Shown piece after piece: positions 10,580 through 21,053 of a stretch of 64,000 bases of DNA. The position numbers and the translations under genes were made by a program. Positions within the stretch are counted from its first letter, which is position 1; each line of letters opens with the position of its first letter. Source of the DNA: Gracilaria domingensis (taxonomy: Eukaryota; Rhodophyta; Florideophyceae; Gracilariales; Gracilariaceae); the NCBI GenBank assembly GCA_022539475.1, contig VCMS01000262.1, positions 69,619 through 133,618 on the forward strand. Reading direction: 5' to 3'. The notes below the pieces were generated by a model. It did not search any database. It saw only the letters and a program-made list of their open reading frames with translations, and had not been told where the DNA came from.

Positions 10580-11578
10580 CTACCTTCCTCTGGCTGTTAA
10601 TCCTTCAATCTCCTTCCGCCTTGCAGGTTTGAGCTGCTGCATGTTGCATCCCGCGTCGTTGGGTTGAAGTTGCTCAGTAACCAGAATGGTTGGTGTAGAA
10701 CGGGGAGCTGGCTCATCTTCGCTCTTGAATTGGTCTAACTGAGCCTTAAATTGCTCAAGTAGCTCCTTGTCCGAATAGTTAGCTGTAGGGATACTCGGGG
10801 AGATATTGAACTTCGATGAGTTGCCATTGACTTCTGCGTGGATATATATGCCATCTACATGTATCACTTTGTGCGCGCCAGTAAACTTCTTTTCTTTCTC
10901 GCGACAGACGCGAATGAAGTCACCTGTCTTGATATCAAAGTTTACAGCCGGTGGAACTCGTGCCCGTAGTGCTTCAAGGATTCTAAGTCGGGCAACAACA
11001 CCGGTATACTCCTTACGTGCTAGTTCCAGAGCATTCAGTCGCTGACGCTGGTTCCGGAGTGATGATGTACTACCATGTAATCTCGGTAGCGTGCCAAATA
11101 CCAGTAGGAACGGAACAAGTCCGTTAGGTCCCATTGTTTCGTTAATCGCCTTTATGGAGAGACTGAGCCGTACCTCCCTTTCCATAGATGGGTATTCTAG
11201 GGAGATTTTCTAAAATGTGCGACGGAGCGGTGCATGGTACCTCTCACTGATTCCCAAACTGTTATGGCTCTCTGTGCTAGACAGTACGAGTTCAATACCC
11301 AAGTTGTTGGATAATCGTTTCCAATCATCTGAGGTGAATATGCTTCCTTGATCGGCTCGCTGTTTGTTCGGGGCGCCAATATAAAGCGTTAGCCAACAAG
11401 ATAAGAATGCTTTCCACACGACTGCAGCTGACTCGCCGTCCAAGAACTTAGCATTGGAGAATCCTGTCTCCTTATCGACAACATGTAGTACTCGAAGCTT
11501 CTTTCCTTTGTCCTGTAAATACATCAGATCGAGCGAGATCTGGTTGTTGAACACAATCGATTCTGGAGGGATGCTCAC
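10580..11578 (-). pseudogene. Copia integrase
   Basis: The core is in 11210-11578: ISLDLMYL (first Asp), RADQGSIFTSDDW (second Asp) and HNSLGISERYH (Glu). The C-terminal part with NETMGPNGLVPFLLVFG is in 10580-11185, in another frame. The break is near 11190-11215. The order before reverse transcriptase fits copia. Confidence 0.75.
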
Positions 11579-12117
11579 CCTAAACCTGAGTGGCTTAGTC
11601 CGGTATGTTTGTCATATTCTACAGTTGTCGGCGATTGTCTGGAGTAGTGCGCGTTCTTCTTTGTGAGTTGTATACTCCAATCCTTGTTTCCACTAAGTAG
11701 CTGGTGAAGCCTCATGCCGAGAATGAAATGTTCTCGTTCTCCGATGTCCAATCCTACGAGCAAAGGTACTGGAGCTTCGACGACATCGACGCCGAATGAT
11801 AGAAAGGATCCATCTGGTAGTGGGAGGTCAATCCTTATTGTTCCTAATGACCTTTTCACATGGCCGCCAAATTTAAAAAGCTGGCTGGAATCATTGAGCT
11901 CAATTTGTTGCCGTAATGACTGGCATTATGAGTGTGCTTCTTGGTTTTCTATGACCAATTTGCTCGCGCCCGAGTCGATGCATGCGCCTAAGAATCGTTT
12001 GTGCTCAGAAGAGCTCGTCTTTGCTGCATAATGGGTCTCCCAAAGTTGCTGCTGTAGGAGGAGTATTTCTTCATCTCGGGGGGTGATGTCAATGGTATCT
12101 ATGTCTATGGGAGACAT
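11575..12117 (-). pseudogene. Copia protease
   Basis: The active-site motif ACIDSGASKLVIE (DSGA type) lies in 11926-12117 and the second half with VPLLVGLDIGE in 11575-11859. The two halves are in separate frames, so the protease is broken between about 11860 and 11925. Confidence 0.7.
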
Positions 12118-12323
12118 ATTATCACCGTGTTTGGTCGTTTTTGACGTGATGTCGCGCGGTTCACACTCCTTGTGATTCAGTGATCGAAACGGTGTGTGTT
12201 GTTTGGAACAGTCATCGGGCGGTTAGGGCCGCTCGTGATTAGGTGAGTGCTCGCGCGTTGAATTCGGTGCTGTGCTCACATAACGCCTGGTGCTGGAGAC
12301 TAGTCGGCGATTCAAGTCTCCGC

Positions 12324-14040
12324 TTAAAAATGGGGGACGTCGCTGTTGTTTACGACATCATTAGCGTAGTCACCCGCGAAGTCATCCAGAAAGCCGGTAT
12401 GATGAATATGTCCTTCATTCGTGACATCATTATCTTCCTCATCATAGCCTTCGTGGCTCGCGAAATTATCCTGAGCGTCATCATTCTCGCAAACGAGTGT
12501 CGATGCTAACGTGTTGTCGAGTTCGAAGGAGTCGTCGTTCTCGGTGTTGTCTTCGTCTGCGATGGCTGCCTGTAGGATCGACATGATGGATTCGTGGTTT
12601 GTCCCGTCACACTCCCCAGTGGGATTACTTTCGTTAGCTGCTGCAAATAGCGTGTCGTAGATACGCTTTCCTCTTTTCCGGAACAGACAATTACGCTTAG
12701 TGTGGCCAGGTTTCTGGCAGTAGAAGCATTTTTTCTGGGCCAATCGGACGACGGGAGTTAGAGCGTGTGGATGTGTTTCTGTACGGTGGTCCACGGCGGA
12801 AGTTAGAGCCTTCATTCGGTCTTCCATAGTGTGCATTCTCGTAGTTGATAGAAGCAGTAGGCTTCTGCACTCCACCATACGGACCTTGCTCGCTACCCAA
12901 TTTCATTTCTTTCTGGAAATGGCGCTGAGCGCAATCCGCAGGAGCAATGTAGAGATCGTGATACGTCGGGTAAACAGAGTTAGGTCGATACAGTTCAATG
13001 GCGCACCATTCCATATTCTCCATCGCAGCGATGAGTAAGTCACGTTTGTACTCGTCCATTTGCAACCCTTGGGAGATGCTGTAGAACTTCGACTCTATCT
13101 CGTCCGTCCATGCGCAGTATGCTTCATTAATCGTTCGTTTGCCGTCAAGATAATCCTTCAAATGATGGGTTTTCAAGAAGGACAATATGCGTTGCTGCTG
13201 GGCGGTGTTGTGAAAGTTCGAAGCCATCATGTGTTTGGCAATTGTGTATCTGGTAGGGACTGCCTTCACATTTTGCTCGAAGAAAATTAGTGCGTTTTCC
13301 TTGAGCTTGTGCGGGACCAAATAAAGGGCTTCGTTCTCGCTCAGCATGAACGTGCTCAGCACGATTTGCTCATAACTATTCACTGCGTTTCGCCATGACT
13401 CCTTCACTGTTCCCCCGTACTTTTTGTCATCCTTGAAGGTGTACTTTACCTGCGAAGATGCCTTTTGGATAAGTTCCATCAGTTTGATGGAATGATGATC
13501 GTATTCTTCATAGGCGAGGTTGGCAAAGTTTCTCATATCCTGGGAAACTTCTGTAAAGCTCTTCGTGGGCGCAGTGTCGATGAAAAGACGCGGTTCACGT
13601 GCGGGCGTGTCATCAAAGCGGATTCGCTGAGGTCCTTGAAAATGGTCTGGGGACCCATCTCGTCGGTTGGTTCGATTATTCGCGGCATCGCTCTGGCCTG
13701 AGGTCGTCGGTTGTGTCGTGCGATTCTTTGTGTCCTTGCTTGCACGCAGAAACTCCTTGAAGCTTATCATAAGCTTCTCCATGTCCTCTTCATCGTCATC
13801 ATTTTCGGCGTTGGCGTTCGATAAAACACCTGTCTCCTTTGCATTCTCTTTGTCTAGTTCTTCTTCTTCTTTGTCGGCATACGGATGCGGCTGTCGGTGA
13901 ACAAAATGGGTTACGACAGTGTCGAAATTCTTATTATCGTCATCCGCACCGTCCCATATGAGATAAACAACACGAGCAATTGGGTGACGGTATTTGTGTG
14001 CCGGAATGACGAAGTTGAGGTATTTGAACTTATTCATCAA
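12324..14040 (-). pseudogene. Copia gag with zinc knuckle
   Basis: A 447-codon frame (12697-14040) encodes the capsid-like part: an acidic N-terminal linker (EEEELDKENAKE), then a helical region around SFTEVSQDMRNFANLAYEEY and a stretch rich in N/R. The nucleocapsid zinc knuckle CFYCQKPGHTKRNC (CX2CX4HX4C) is in a different frame (12324-12878), so a 1-nt indel near 12730 separates capsid from knuckle. An Asp/Glu/Asn-rich tail leads towards the protease. Confidence 0.75.
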
Positions 14041-14059
14041 TTAATTAATGCATGTGCGA

Positions 14060-14362
14060 TTTACCATTACGGTCGGTGCGCAGACGAACAGCATCATTGG
14101 CACGGAGCCGCGTGCCGCAGCGCGGCGAGGGCAAGCAGCATCTTGCTCCGCGCGTCGCCGCGCGGCGAGGCCTAGAACGAACAGCATCATTGGCACGGCG
14201 CCGCGCGCCGCAGCGCGGCGAGGGCAAGCAGCATCGTGCGCCGCGCACCGCCGCGCGGCGAGGCCGAACGTCATCACGTGCCCGGCGCCGCGCGCGGCAG
14301 CGCGGCGAGAGAAGACATCATGTGCGCCGCGCGCCGCGGCGCGGCGAGAACGAACAGCATCA
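14060..14362. repeat. GC-rich tandem repeats with CGCCGCGCGGCG palindromes
   Basis: At least two long tandem units of about 84-90 bp, then shorter variants. Each has GAACAGCATCATTGGCACGG, a GCCGCGYGCCGCAGCGCGGCGAG block and a GCAAGCAGCATC block. Every frame is open but encodes only Ala/Arg runs, so I do not call a gene. It lies between copia gag and the next hypothetical ORF and could be copia leader DNA. Confidence 0.8.
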
Positions 14363-14546
14363 TGTGCTGCGAAGAAACTGTTTCGCGCGCTTCTTGTGGC
14401 CTTTCGCCTGAGCGCGAAACCCGACGCTACTAAGAACTGTGATGCTAGGCATGAGCAGAACACGTTTATTCGCAAGGCAAAAGCAGGCGCATGAAGAAGG
14501 AAAGCTGCGAAGCAGAGTGATAGGCTCAATTCTCAGCGGAGGTAAT

Positions 14547-15029
14547 TCAAGTGTCTGTGGATTGACGGGAGGCCCGCCCTTCGTTCCTGCTCGATGAGTC
14601 TTCACTCGTCTTCTGCTTCTTGATGGCAGGAGGGCCAGCGCTACCGATTGTGTCGCGCGCCACCAGGTGCACCCTGTTCACCACGGCAGCGCGACGCCAG
14701 AAACGCCGAGCTAACGCGGCGAGCGTTAGACCGAAACCCGGGCCACGCACGAACAAAGCCGGCAGAGACTGTACAACGTCGTAAAGGTCTACAGACTCTC
14801 TTGCTTCACCAGTCAACAGGCGATACAGGACAAGCTCAAAGTCCGCGATTTCGGCTTCAACCCGTTCTTCAATATCGGCAGCGAAATCTACTTCGGCTTC
14901 CTCGTTAGCAACGGCATCGCTATCGACCTCTTCCGCTCCATGCTCTATCAATGTGGACCGTGCACGCGGAACGGTAGGATTGTCCGTATCATCATCGGTA
15001 ACCGTATCCAGAACTTTCTTAGCAGACAT
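14547..15029 (-). CDS. Hypothetical 160-aa acidic protein
   Basis: Not recognised. It starts MSAKKVLDTVTDDD, has an acidic N-terminal half (EEVDSDAVANEEAEVDFAADIEERVEAE), a hydrophobic stretch LPALFVRGPGFGLTLAALARRFWRR and a polar basic C-terminus. The start codon lies just 26 bp from the poly-G tract that marks the start of the gypsy A LTR, so the insertion removed or separated its upstream region. Confidence 0.4.
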   Translation of the reverse strand: MSAKKVLDTVTDDDTDNPTVPRARSTLIEHGAEEVDSDAVANEEAEVDFAADIEERVEAEIADFELVLYRLLTGEARESVDLYDVVQSLPALFVRGPGFGLTLAALARRFWRRAAVVNRVHLVARDTIGSAGPPAIKKQKTSEDSSSRNEGRASRQSTDT

Positions 15030-15055
15030 TTTTCAATCACCCAGGGGGGGGGGGC

Positions 15056-15934
15056 TGAACCTTAGAGATGAAGAAAGAAGCAACGTGACTCGCGGCGAGA
15101 GACGGGATCATGAGATAGTTATACCAGAAAGCAACAGGGTACCAGACGATTCTGAAAAGATGTATCCAAATAACCATCACGCCAAGAAAACTTTGACCAA
15201 CCCCTGTGCACCATAACGAAGCAGCTAGAACTGACATTAAAGTATGTCATGGTACTGAGATATCCCTGGACAAGACAACTTGTTTTATGCCCAAGTAAGG
15301 AAACGTCAAAGAAATTCATGCCGCGCCTTCAGGGGGTGGAATATAGAAAACAAGCAACATCAGAAGACATGACAAAATCTTAGGTTCTACATAAACCCCC
15401 GAGTTGTAGCGCTGGGCTCGATCTCGACTAGGGCAGACCACTTCCTCCCTCACGACGACCCCCCGACCCTCTCTCATCTCTCTCCATCTCCATCGTCGAC
15501 CCTCTCCTTTGGCATCCCCACTTTCTCTTAGCACGGCCTGTGCTTACTTGCTATCAACCTTCCTTCCTTTTTCATCTCTACAGGCGGCTCGGTCTGCCGC
15601 CTTCTTTCCCGGAGTTGCAGTGTAGCGCCCTACATTGGGCTCGTTTATACACTGCGGCCCCCGTTACTATTCCAACGCCTTCGTTCTGTTCACGAACTCG
15701 GGCTGTCTCGTGCATTTTCTTGGTACTCACCCGTTTTTTGCTCCGCTTCTCTGGGTAGCTTCAAACAAGGTTGGTTAAAGGCTGTTCTGCTTTGTTTCTG
15801 TCGCTCGGCTGCTTTGTCTGTCGCTGAGCTACACTGCTATCTTTTGCCTTTTAGGCTGGTACTCTCGAGCAGTTCTTGTGCTCCAGCTAGGTTTGTCACG
15901 ACCACCGTCATTCTGGTCAAAAATGGCGTTCACA
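15056..15934 (+). repeat. Gypsy A 5' LTR
   Basis: Matches 19625-20424 from GCAACAGGGT (~15138) to ACA at 15934. The start at TG (15056) is inferred, as the matching piece of the 3' LTR is deleted. The LTR ends after the fourth gag codon. Confidence 0.75.
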
Positions 15935-18900
15935 TGGTCCTCGTCGAGGACGGTTGGTTCTCCTGACTCTGGTGTGATTTCTTTCGATGGTTCGGCCGTC
16001 GACGTGAGAAAGTTCCTATTCTACTTTGAAAATGTCGCTACCCCCAACGAAGAGGATAGTGTTCGGGCATTGAAGTTGCTCGGCTTTCTCGAGGGGGAGG
16101 CATTTGATTTTTATTATGATACATACGCTGTTAATGGAACTATCTCCGACGAAGGACAGGATTATACGAAAGTGAAGTCCGCTTTGATCGAGAGATTTGG
16201 CACAGTCGGAGAGCCTGCTGAACGAATTCGAAAGGCAATTTCGGCCCGCCTACACTATTCTGACCTTCTGGGATCCATGAAGACGATGGACTCGTTCTTT
16301 GATCATGCTGGGTTCAACTCGAAGGCCAAGTTTGGGCTGCTACGCAACGCAGTAATGGAGTTCGCCGATCTTGCTCGATTCGTCATCTTTCGTGGTGCAG
16401 AAGACTACGAAACATTGAAGGGCCTTGTCAAATCCTTCGTTGCAGGAAAGAGAGCCTTAGGTTCTTACGGCGCGCTGAGCGCCCTTCCACCCGCAAAGAA
16501 GGTATTGCAGAGGCAGAGAGGTGCCACGACAGGCGTCTCAGCCCCGTTGGAGGACAAGGTGGAGAAGCTGGCTGAGCAAATGGCCCAGCCTCACCTCCTT
16601 GTGAAGAAGTCTAAGATCGAAACATCTCGCCAAGAAGAGGATATCTCCTTTTCCTATTGTAACTAACCTGGACACCACTCAAATCGCTGTGAGTTAAACC
16701 CTCAGCGCAACACTAGGTGTGGTGGATGTGGAAAGTTTGGTCATTCCATTACGACTTGCTGGAAGAAACGTACATATGAGCAAGACCGCAACGTCTCCTT
16801 TGAGGGTGTGAAATCTGAATCAGCCGCCGAGAGACAACTACAGGAAAAGCGAGCTACTCGGAAGGCAGACGAGAATCAAGTCTCTGTTGTCATCGCCGAC
16901 TCTTCTGATGATGAGGAACCTTTTGCCACTGCGAAGAGAGACGCGGACGGGAGACCTCTTTCCAAACAGCCGCGAACTGGCCCTCTCTCTGGAATCTCCC
17001 CTGTGATGTTCCCCGAATCCCATACCACCAATACTCCTTCTCAACAAGCAAAGAGCCCTTCCAAGAAGCCACAGAAGACTCGGAAGGGCACCGCAAAGGA
17101 GTCGAAAGAGAAGTCACGAAGGGTGAAAATTCAGGAACATGTTGGGAAGTATAAGTTTTACGAAGAATTGGCGAGAGCCCCGTCTGGAATCAATATCGGT
17201 CAATTGACCCGCGGCGACGCGGACGAGGCCAAGAAGGATATTCGCCCAGTCCTTTCTGGAAATCTGGCGTCCAGACGTGTTAGCTACGCTCACACTCATT
17301 CCCTTCCACAGACCCTCAAGGTTGTAAATGTCGCTGTCTATGGCACTAGGTCCCAGGCGTTACTGGATTCTGGTGCTATATTCAACCTTATGTCAATTGC
17401 TTTATGCCACCAGTTATCGTTGGAAATGAAGCCATTGAGTAGGAGGATTGTCGACGCAGACGGGACCAAGTCTTTAGTTCGCGGAAGTTTGCACGATGTT
17501 CCTCTCGAGTTTGGCTCCCTCAGAGTTCTACTGGATTTCTTGGTTGTTGAGAATCCTCCCTTTCATGTGATTATTGGTTGCCCTACTCTTGAGTCCCTTC
17601 AAGCATGCCTGGACTTAGAAACTCAGCAAGTTTCGATGCGATTTGACGATGCGTCTACTGTGTTACCTCTTGATTATCATCGCCCCGGAATGGAGTTCAC
17701 CAATGAGCTGGGAAAGACCGATAGTGAGAATTTCACATCAGCCTCGGATTAGCTCTTCTCTGACAGCAACGAGGACGACGACGAAGACCAAAAGTTCATC
17801 ATTACCCATTCCAAGGGTAAGGCAGACACTTCGGCATATGCTTTGACGATAATGGACGAAAACCAAACGCCATCGCAGCCACCCGAAGAACATCCAACTG
17901 GGAATCTGCAGGGTGACCAAGTGGTGCCGCCTTCTCCGGCTCTAGAAGAACAAGTCCAGGAGTTGCAGGTTACCGAAGAGGAAGTTCCAGATACCATTCC
18001 CCATTCTCAGGCCCCGGACGAAGAACGACGAAGGTTTGAAGACGCTGAAGAAGAGGATGACAATAGTCCAAGCAAGGATAACTCTGGCGGATCTTCCCCT
18101 CCCGGGCAAGATCTTTCACTACCGATCAGGAGTGATGTTGTTCTTCTCAGGGCAGAAGACCAGCGCCACCAACCAGACTACGTCATCTTTAGGGTCTACC
18201 GTCGCTATCCTCAGCTCGACCCTACGCAGCCAATCCATCCACACACTTCGCAGCTACCATTTGAGGAGATGGGTGTGCTGGAGCAGGACCACCAAGCGGA
18301 GCCAGTGGTCCGCTTTGGCGAAGGGTGGCCCATCCCTGAGCCGGATAATGCTTCACCTGTGCCGGGTCAACCCCAGGCCAGCGATTGTTGAGAATTGGTT
18401 GCATTTGTTGGACTCAAAAACCTTCATGAAGACGTCAATGGTCGAGTATTCAATTCCGAAAGGCAAGGCGACTCGTCCCCATCCACTTATCGAGTTCCAA
18501 ATCCATCCTCTTTCCAGAGTCCATCGACCGACACCAGTATCCAACAAGATGATAATGCGCTGGTTCTAGACGACCAGAATGAGAATGATTTTAGGAAGGA
18601 AGTTGGTAAGGATTTTTGAGATGATGAAGTTTGCCATGTAGAAGAGGAATTACCTAGATCAGAATTGGATGAGGATGAAGATGAAGCAGATGTTGATGAC
18701 CATGACGTAGAAGCGACGGATAATCATGACAGCGATGATGAAGACGATTCCTCTCCTGAAGAAGTTGAACCTGCTGACACTTCTTTGTACCGTGATCCTG
18801 TCCTTACGATCCCAATCATGGACAAAGTCATGTTACTACCATTAGAGGAAGGGGAGCTTGTAAGTGACTTCCTATTCGTGCGGGTCCAGATCCGTTACCC

Positions 18901-19624
18901 TGTCCCTACCCCTGCACACCCACCTCATTTGGGATTGCATAATATGCCCTTCAACCATACAGGGGTATTGGAGGAGGATGATGATGACCGATATGTGATT
19001 GCCTTTGAAGAAGAACTCCCGCATAAAGAGTTCTCGTCACAAGTTCCCCCACCACCTGTTGATGATTCGGAAAATCAGCCGGGTCCCTCTCGGACAGGGC
19101 ATCGACCAACTGGCTCTGGTGAGGGACACTCTAGTTCGTGTGATAATGTTCCGACAGTCGCATGTCCCGCTCCTGAGATTGAGTACTCACTGTTAGACCC
19201 TGTCGCAATTGATAACGAAGGCCGTACACTGGATCGAAGAGATTACTCTCCTGGCACGAGTCATGAAGAGGTCATCCTCGAAAGGCTTTCCCATCTGCCC
19301 GAAGAAGCGCAGCAGGAGCTGCTGCACGCTTTGCTTGACCTTGACGTTGTCGCCTGGTCTTTGTATGACCTTCGACCGGGGGATGTACCAGTCATGCACG
19401 AATTCTCACTGACGACCGAAACGCCGATGCACTCGAGGGTTCGTAGGCTCCCGCCACGGCATGACGACGCTGTCAAGAAAGAGCTAGACAAGATGCTTGA
19501 TGCCGGGATCATCAAACCGTGCACTTCGCCCTGGTCATTCCGTATCGTCATCGCGACCAAGAAAGATGGCAAGCCAAGACTCTGCGTTGATTACCGAGCT
19601 CTGAATCGAGTTATGAAAGCGGCA
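15923..19624 (+). pseudogene. Gypsy A gag-protease-RT polyprotein with four nonsense codons
   Basis: The ATG at 15923-15925 lies inside the LTR and begins MAFTW, like MAFSW in gypsy B. One frame stays open to RT except for TAA at 16664, TAG at 17750, TGA at 18389 and TGA at 18617. Domains: capsid (to ~16500); zinc knuckles just after the first stop (PGHHSNRC and CGGCGKFGHSITTC; the first Cys pair is before the stop); protease (QALLDSGAIFNLMS, HVIIGCPTLES, about 17360-17600); a long acidic linker; and the start of RT (DGKPRLCVDYRALN). Pol stops at 19624, where the 3' LTR begins. It cannot be autonomous. Confidence 0.88.
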
Positions 19625-20424
19625 ACAGGGTCCCAGACGATTCTGAAAAGATGTATCCAAATAACCATCACGCCAAGAAAACTTTGACCAACCCCTGTGC
19701 ACCATAACGAAGCAGCTAGAACTGACATTAAAGTATGTCATGGTACTGAGATATCCCTGGACAAGACAACTTGTTTTATGTCCAAGTAAGGAAACATCAA
19801 AGAAATTCATGCCGCGCCTTCAGGGGGTGGAATATAGAAAACAAGCAACATCAGAAGACATGACAAAATCTTAGGTTCTACATAAACCCCCGAGTTGTAG
19901 CGCTAGGCTCGAACTCGACTAGGGCAGACCACTTCCTCCCTCACGACGACCCCCCGACCCTCTCTCATCTCTCTCCATCTCCATCGTCGACCCTCTCCTT
20001 TGGCATCCCCACTTTCTCTTAGCACGGCCTGTGCTTACTTGCTATCAACCTTCCTTCCTTTTTCATCTCTACAGGCGGCTCGGTCTGCCGCCTTCTTTCC
20101 TGGAGTTGCAGTGTAGCGCCCTACATTGGGCTCGTTTATACACTGCGGCCCCCGGTACTATTCTAACGCCTTCGTTCTGTTCACGAACTCGGGCTGTCTC
20201 GTGCATTTTCTTGGTACTCACCCGTTTTTTGCTCCGCTTCTCTGGGTAGCTTCAAACAAGGTTGGTTAAAGGCTTTTCTGCTTTGTTTCTGTCGCTCGGC
20301 TGCTTTGTCTGTCGCTGAGCTACACTGCTATCTTTTGCCTTTTAGGCTGGTACTCTCGAGCAGTTCTTGTGCTCCAGCTAGGTTTGTCACGACCACCGTC
20401 ATTCTGGTCAAAAATGTCGTCCAC
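19625..20424 (+). repeat. Gypsy A 3' LTR, 5'-truncated
   Basis: Near-identical to 15138-15934, with roughly ten substitutions by eye. It is joined directly to RT codons, which implies a deletion from mid-RT into the LTR. It ends ACA at 20424. Confidence 0.85.
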
Positions 20425-21053
20425 ACATATATTGCGGTAGATGTCAGGGAGTCTGAAAATGTCGATGATACTTCTTCACCAAAATTAGGACTTCTGTATT
20501 ATCGAATATTTGCGTTTTTAGGTCACTAAAGAAGAATATCTTGCTAGGCGATAGAACGCTTTAGTGAGGTACTTGGTTTTGTTTTTAAAGTATATATTAT
20601 AATAACAAAATAACGCCGTACTCAACACTACACCGCTATATAGTGACAGAATCGCTATATAACGCGGTTTACTACAACGTACTTTTGTCTGTTATGATAA
20701 TGTCTTTGAAGTCACATTAAAGAACTCCAATAGTACTACGACATATCTACAAATATATCTATGTGTTAGCTGAAAGAATTTTTTCTTCGTCGAAAACGAA
20801 GCTAACTGATAAGGGATCCTGCGAAAAATACACACTTTCTCGCTGATTTATGCTGATTTAGTTAGCCAGAATGGCAACGTTTGTTTGTGTCCTCAATAAG
20901 GCTTTGTGAAATGTCAGCAATATATACCCTACTACCCATACAACGGTGTTTGTGCTGTTTTTCTGTAATTATAGTAGGTCATAAATGTCTGACAGTGCAC
21001 TTCTGCCTGATTTGCTATTTTCCGCTCTTCCCAGCCCCCAGGTCTTTTGATAC
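20425..21053. repeat. Left arm of a long imperfect inverted repeat
   Basis: AT-rich. Its reverse complement matches 46742-48150 in ordered blocks: GATGTCAGGGAGTCTGAAAA, CGCTATATAACGC, TTTCTTCGTCGAAAACGAAG, CTGATAAGGGAT, AACGTTTGTTTG, TATACCCTACTACCCATACA, AAATGTCTGACAGTGCAC, CGCTCTTCCC. Identity is roughly 70-75% by eye. The outer edge is cut by the gypsy A 3' LTR. No coding signal. Confidence 0.85.
21049..21053. repeat. Target-site duplication of gypsy B (left copy)
   Basis: GATAC immediately left of the LTR; the same five bases follow the other LTR at 46742-46746. Five bp is the usual length for gypsy integrases. Confidence 0.9.

Larger units (their letters stand above)
9180..14040 (-). 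mobile_element. Decayed Ty1/copia retrotransposon
   Basis: On the minus strand, domains follow in copia order: gag with zinc knuckle, aspartic protease, integrase, reverse transcriptase, RNase H. Integrase preceding reverse transcriptase is diagnostic of copia rather than gypsy. The coding region is split over at least seven frames by indels and stops. I found no LTR pair, so the ends given are those of recognisable coding sequence. Confidence 0.85.
15056..20424 (+). mobile_element. Gypsy A: LTR retrotransposon with deleted pol
   Basis: Two similar ~0.8-kb LTRs (15056-15934 and ~19625-20424) flank a single gag-protease-RT frame. The frame carries four in-frame stops and ends inside reverse transcriptase, where it fuses to the 3' LTR; the rest of RT, RNase H and integrase is missing. 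The right flank is the left arm of the long inverted repeat. I found no target duplication, and the left end of the 5' LTR (after a poly-G tract) is uncertain. Confidence 0.85.

Noticed and set aside
14052-14494. Long Ala/Arg-rich open frames on the plus strand
   Set aside because: They are products of GC-rich tandem repeats; all frames of the block are open on both strands.
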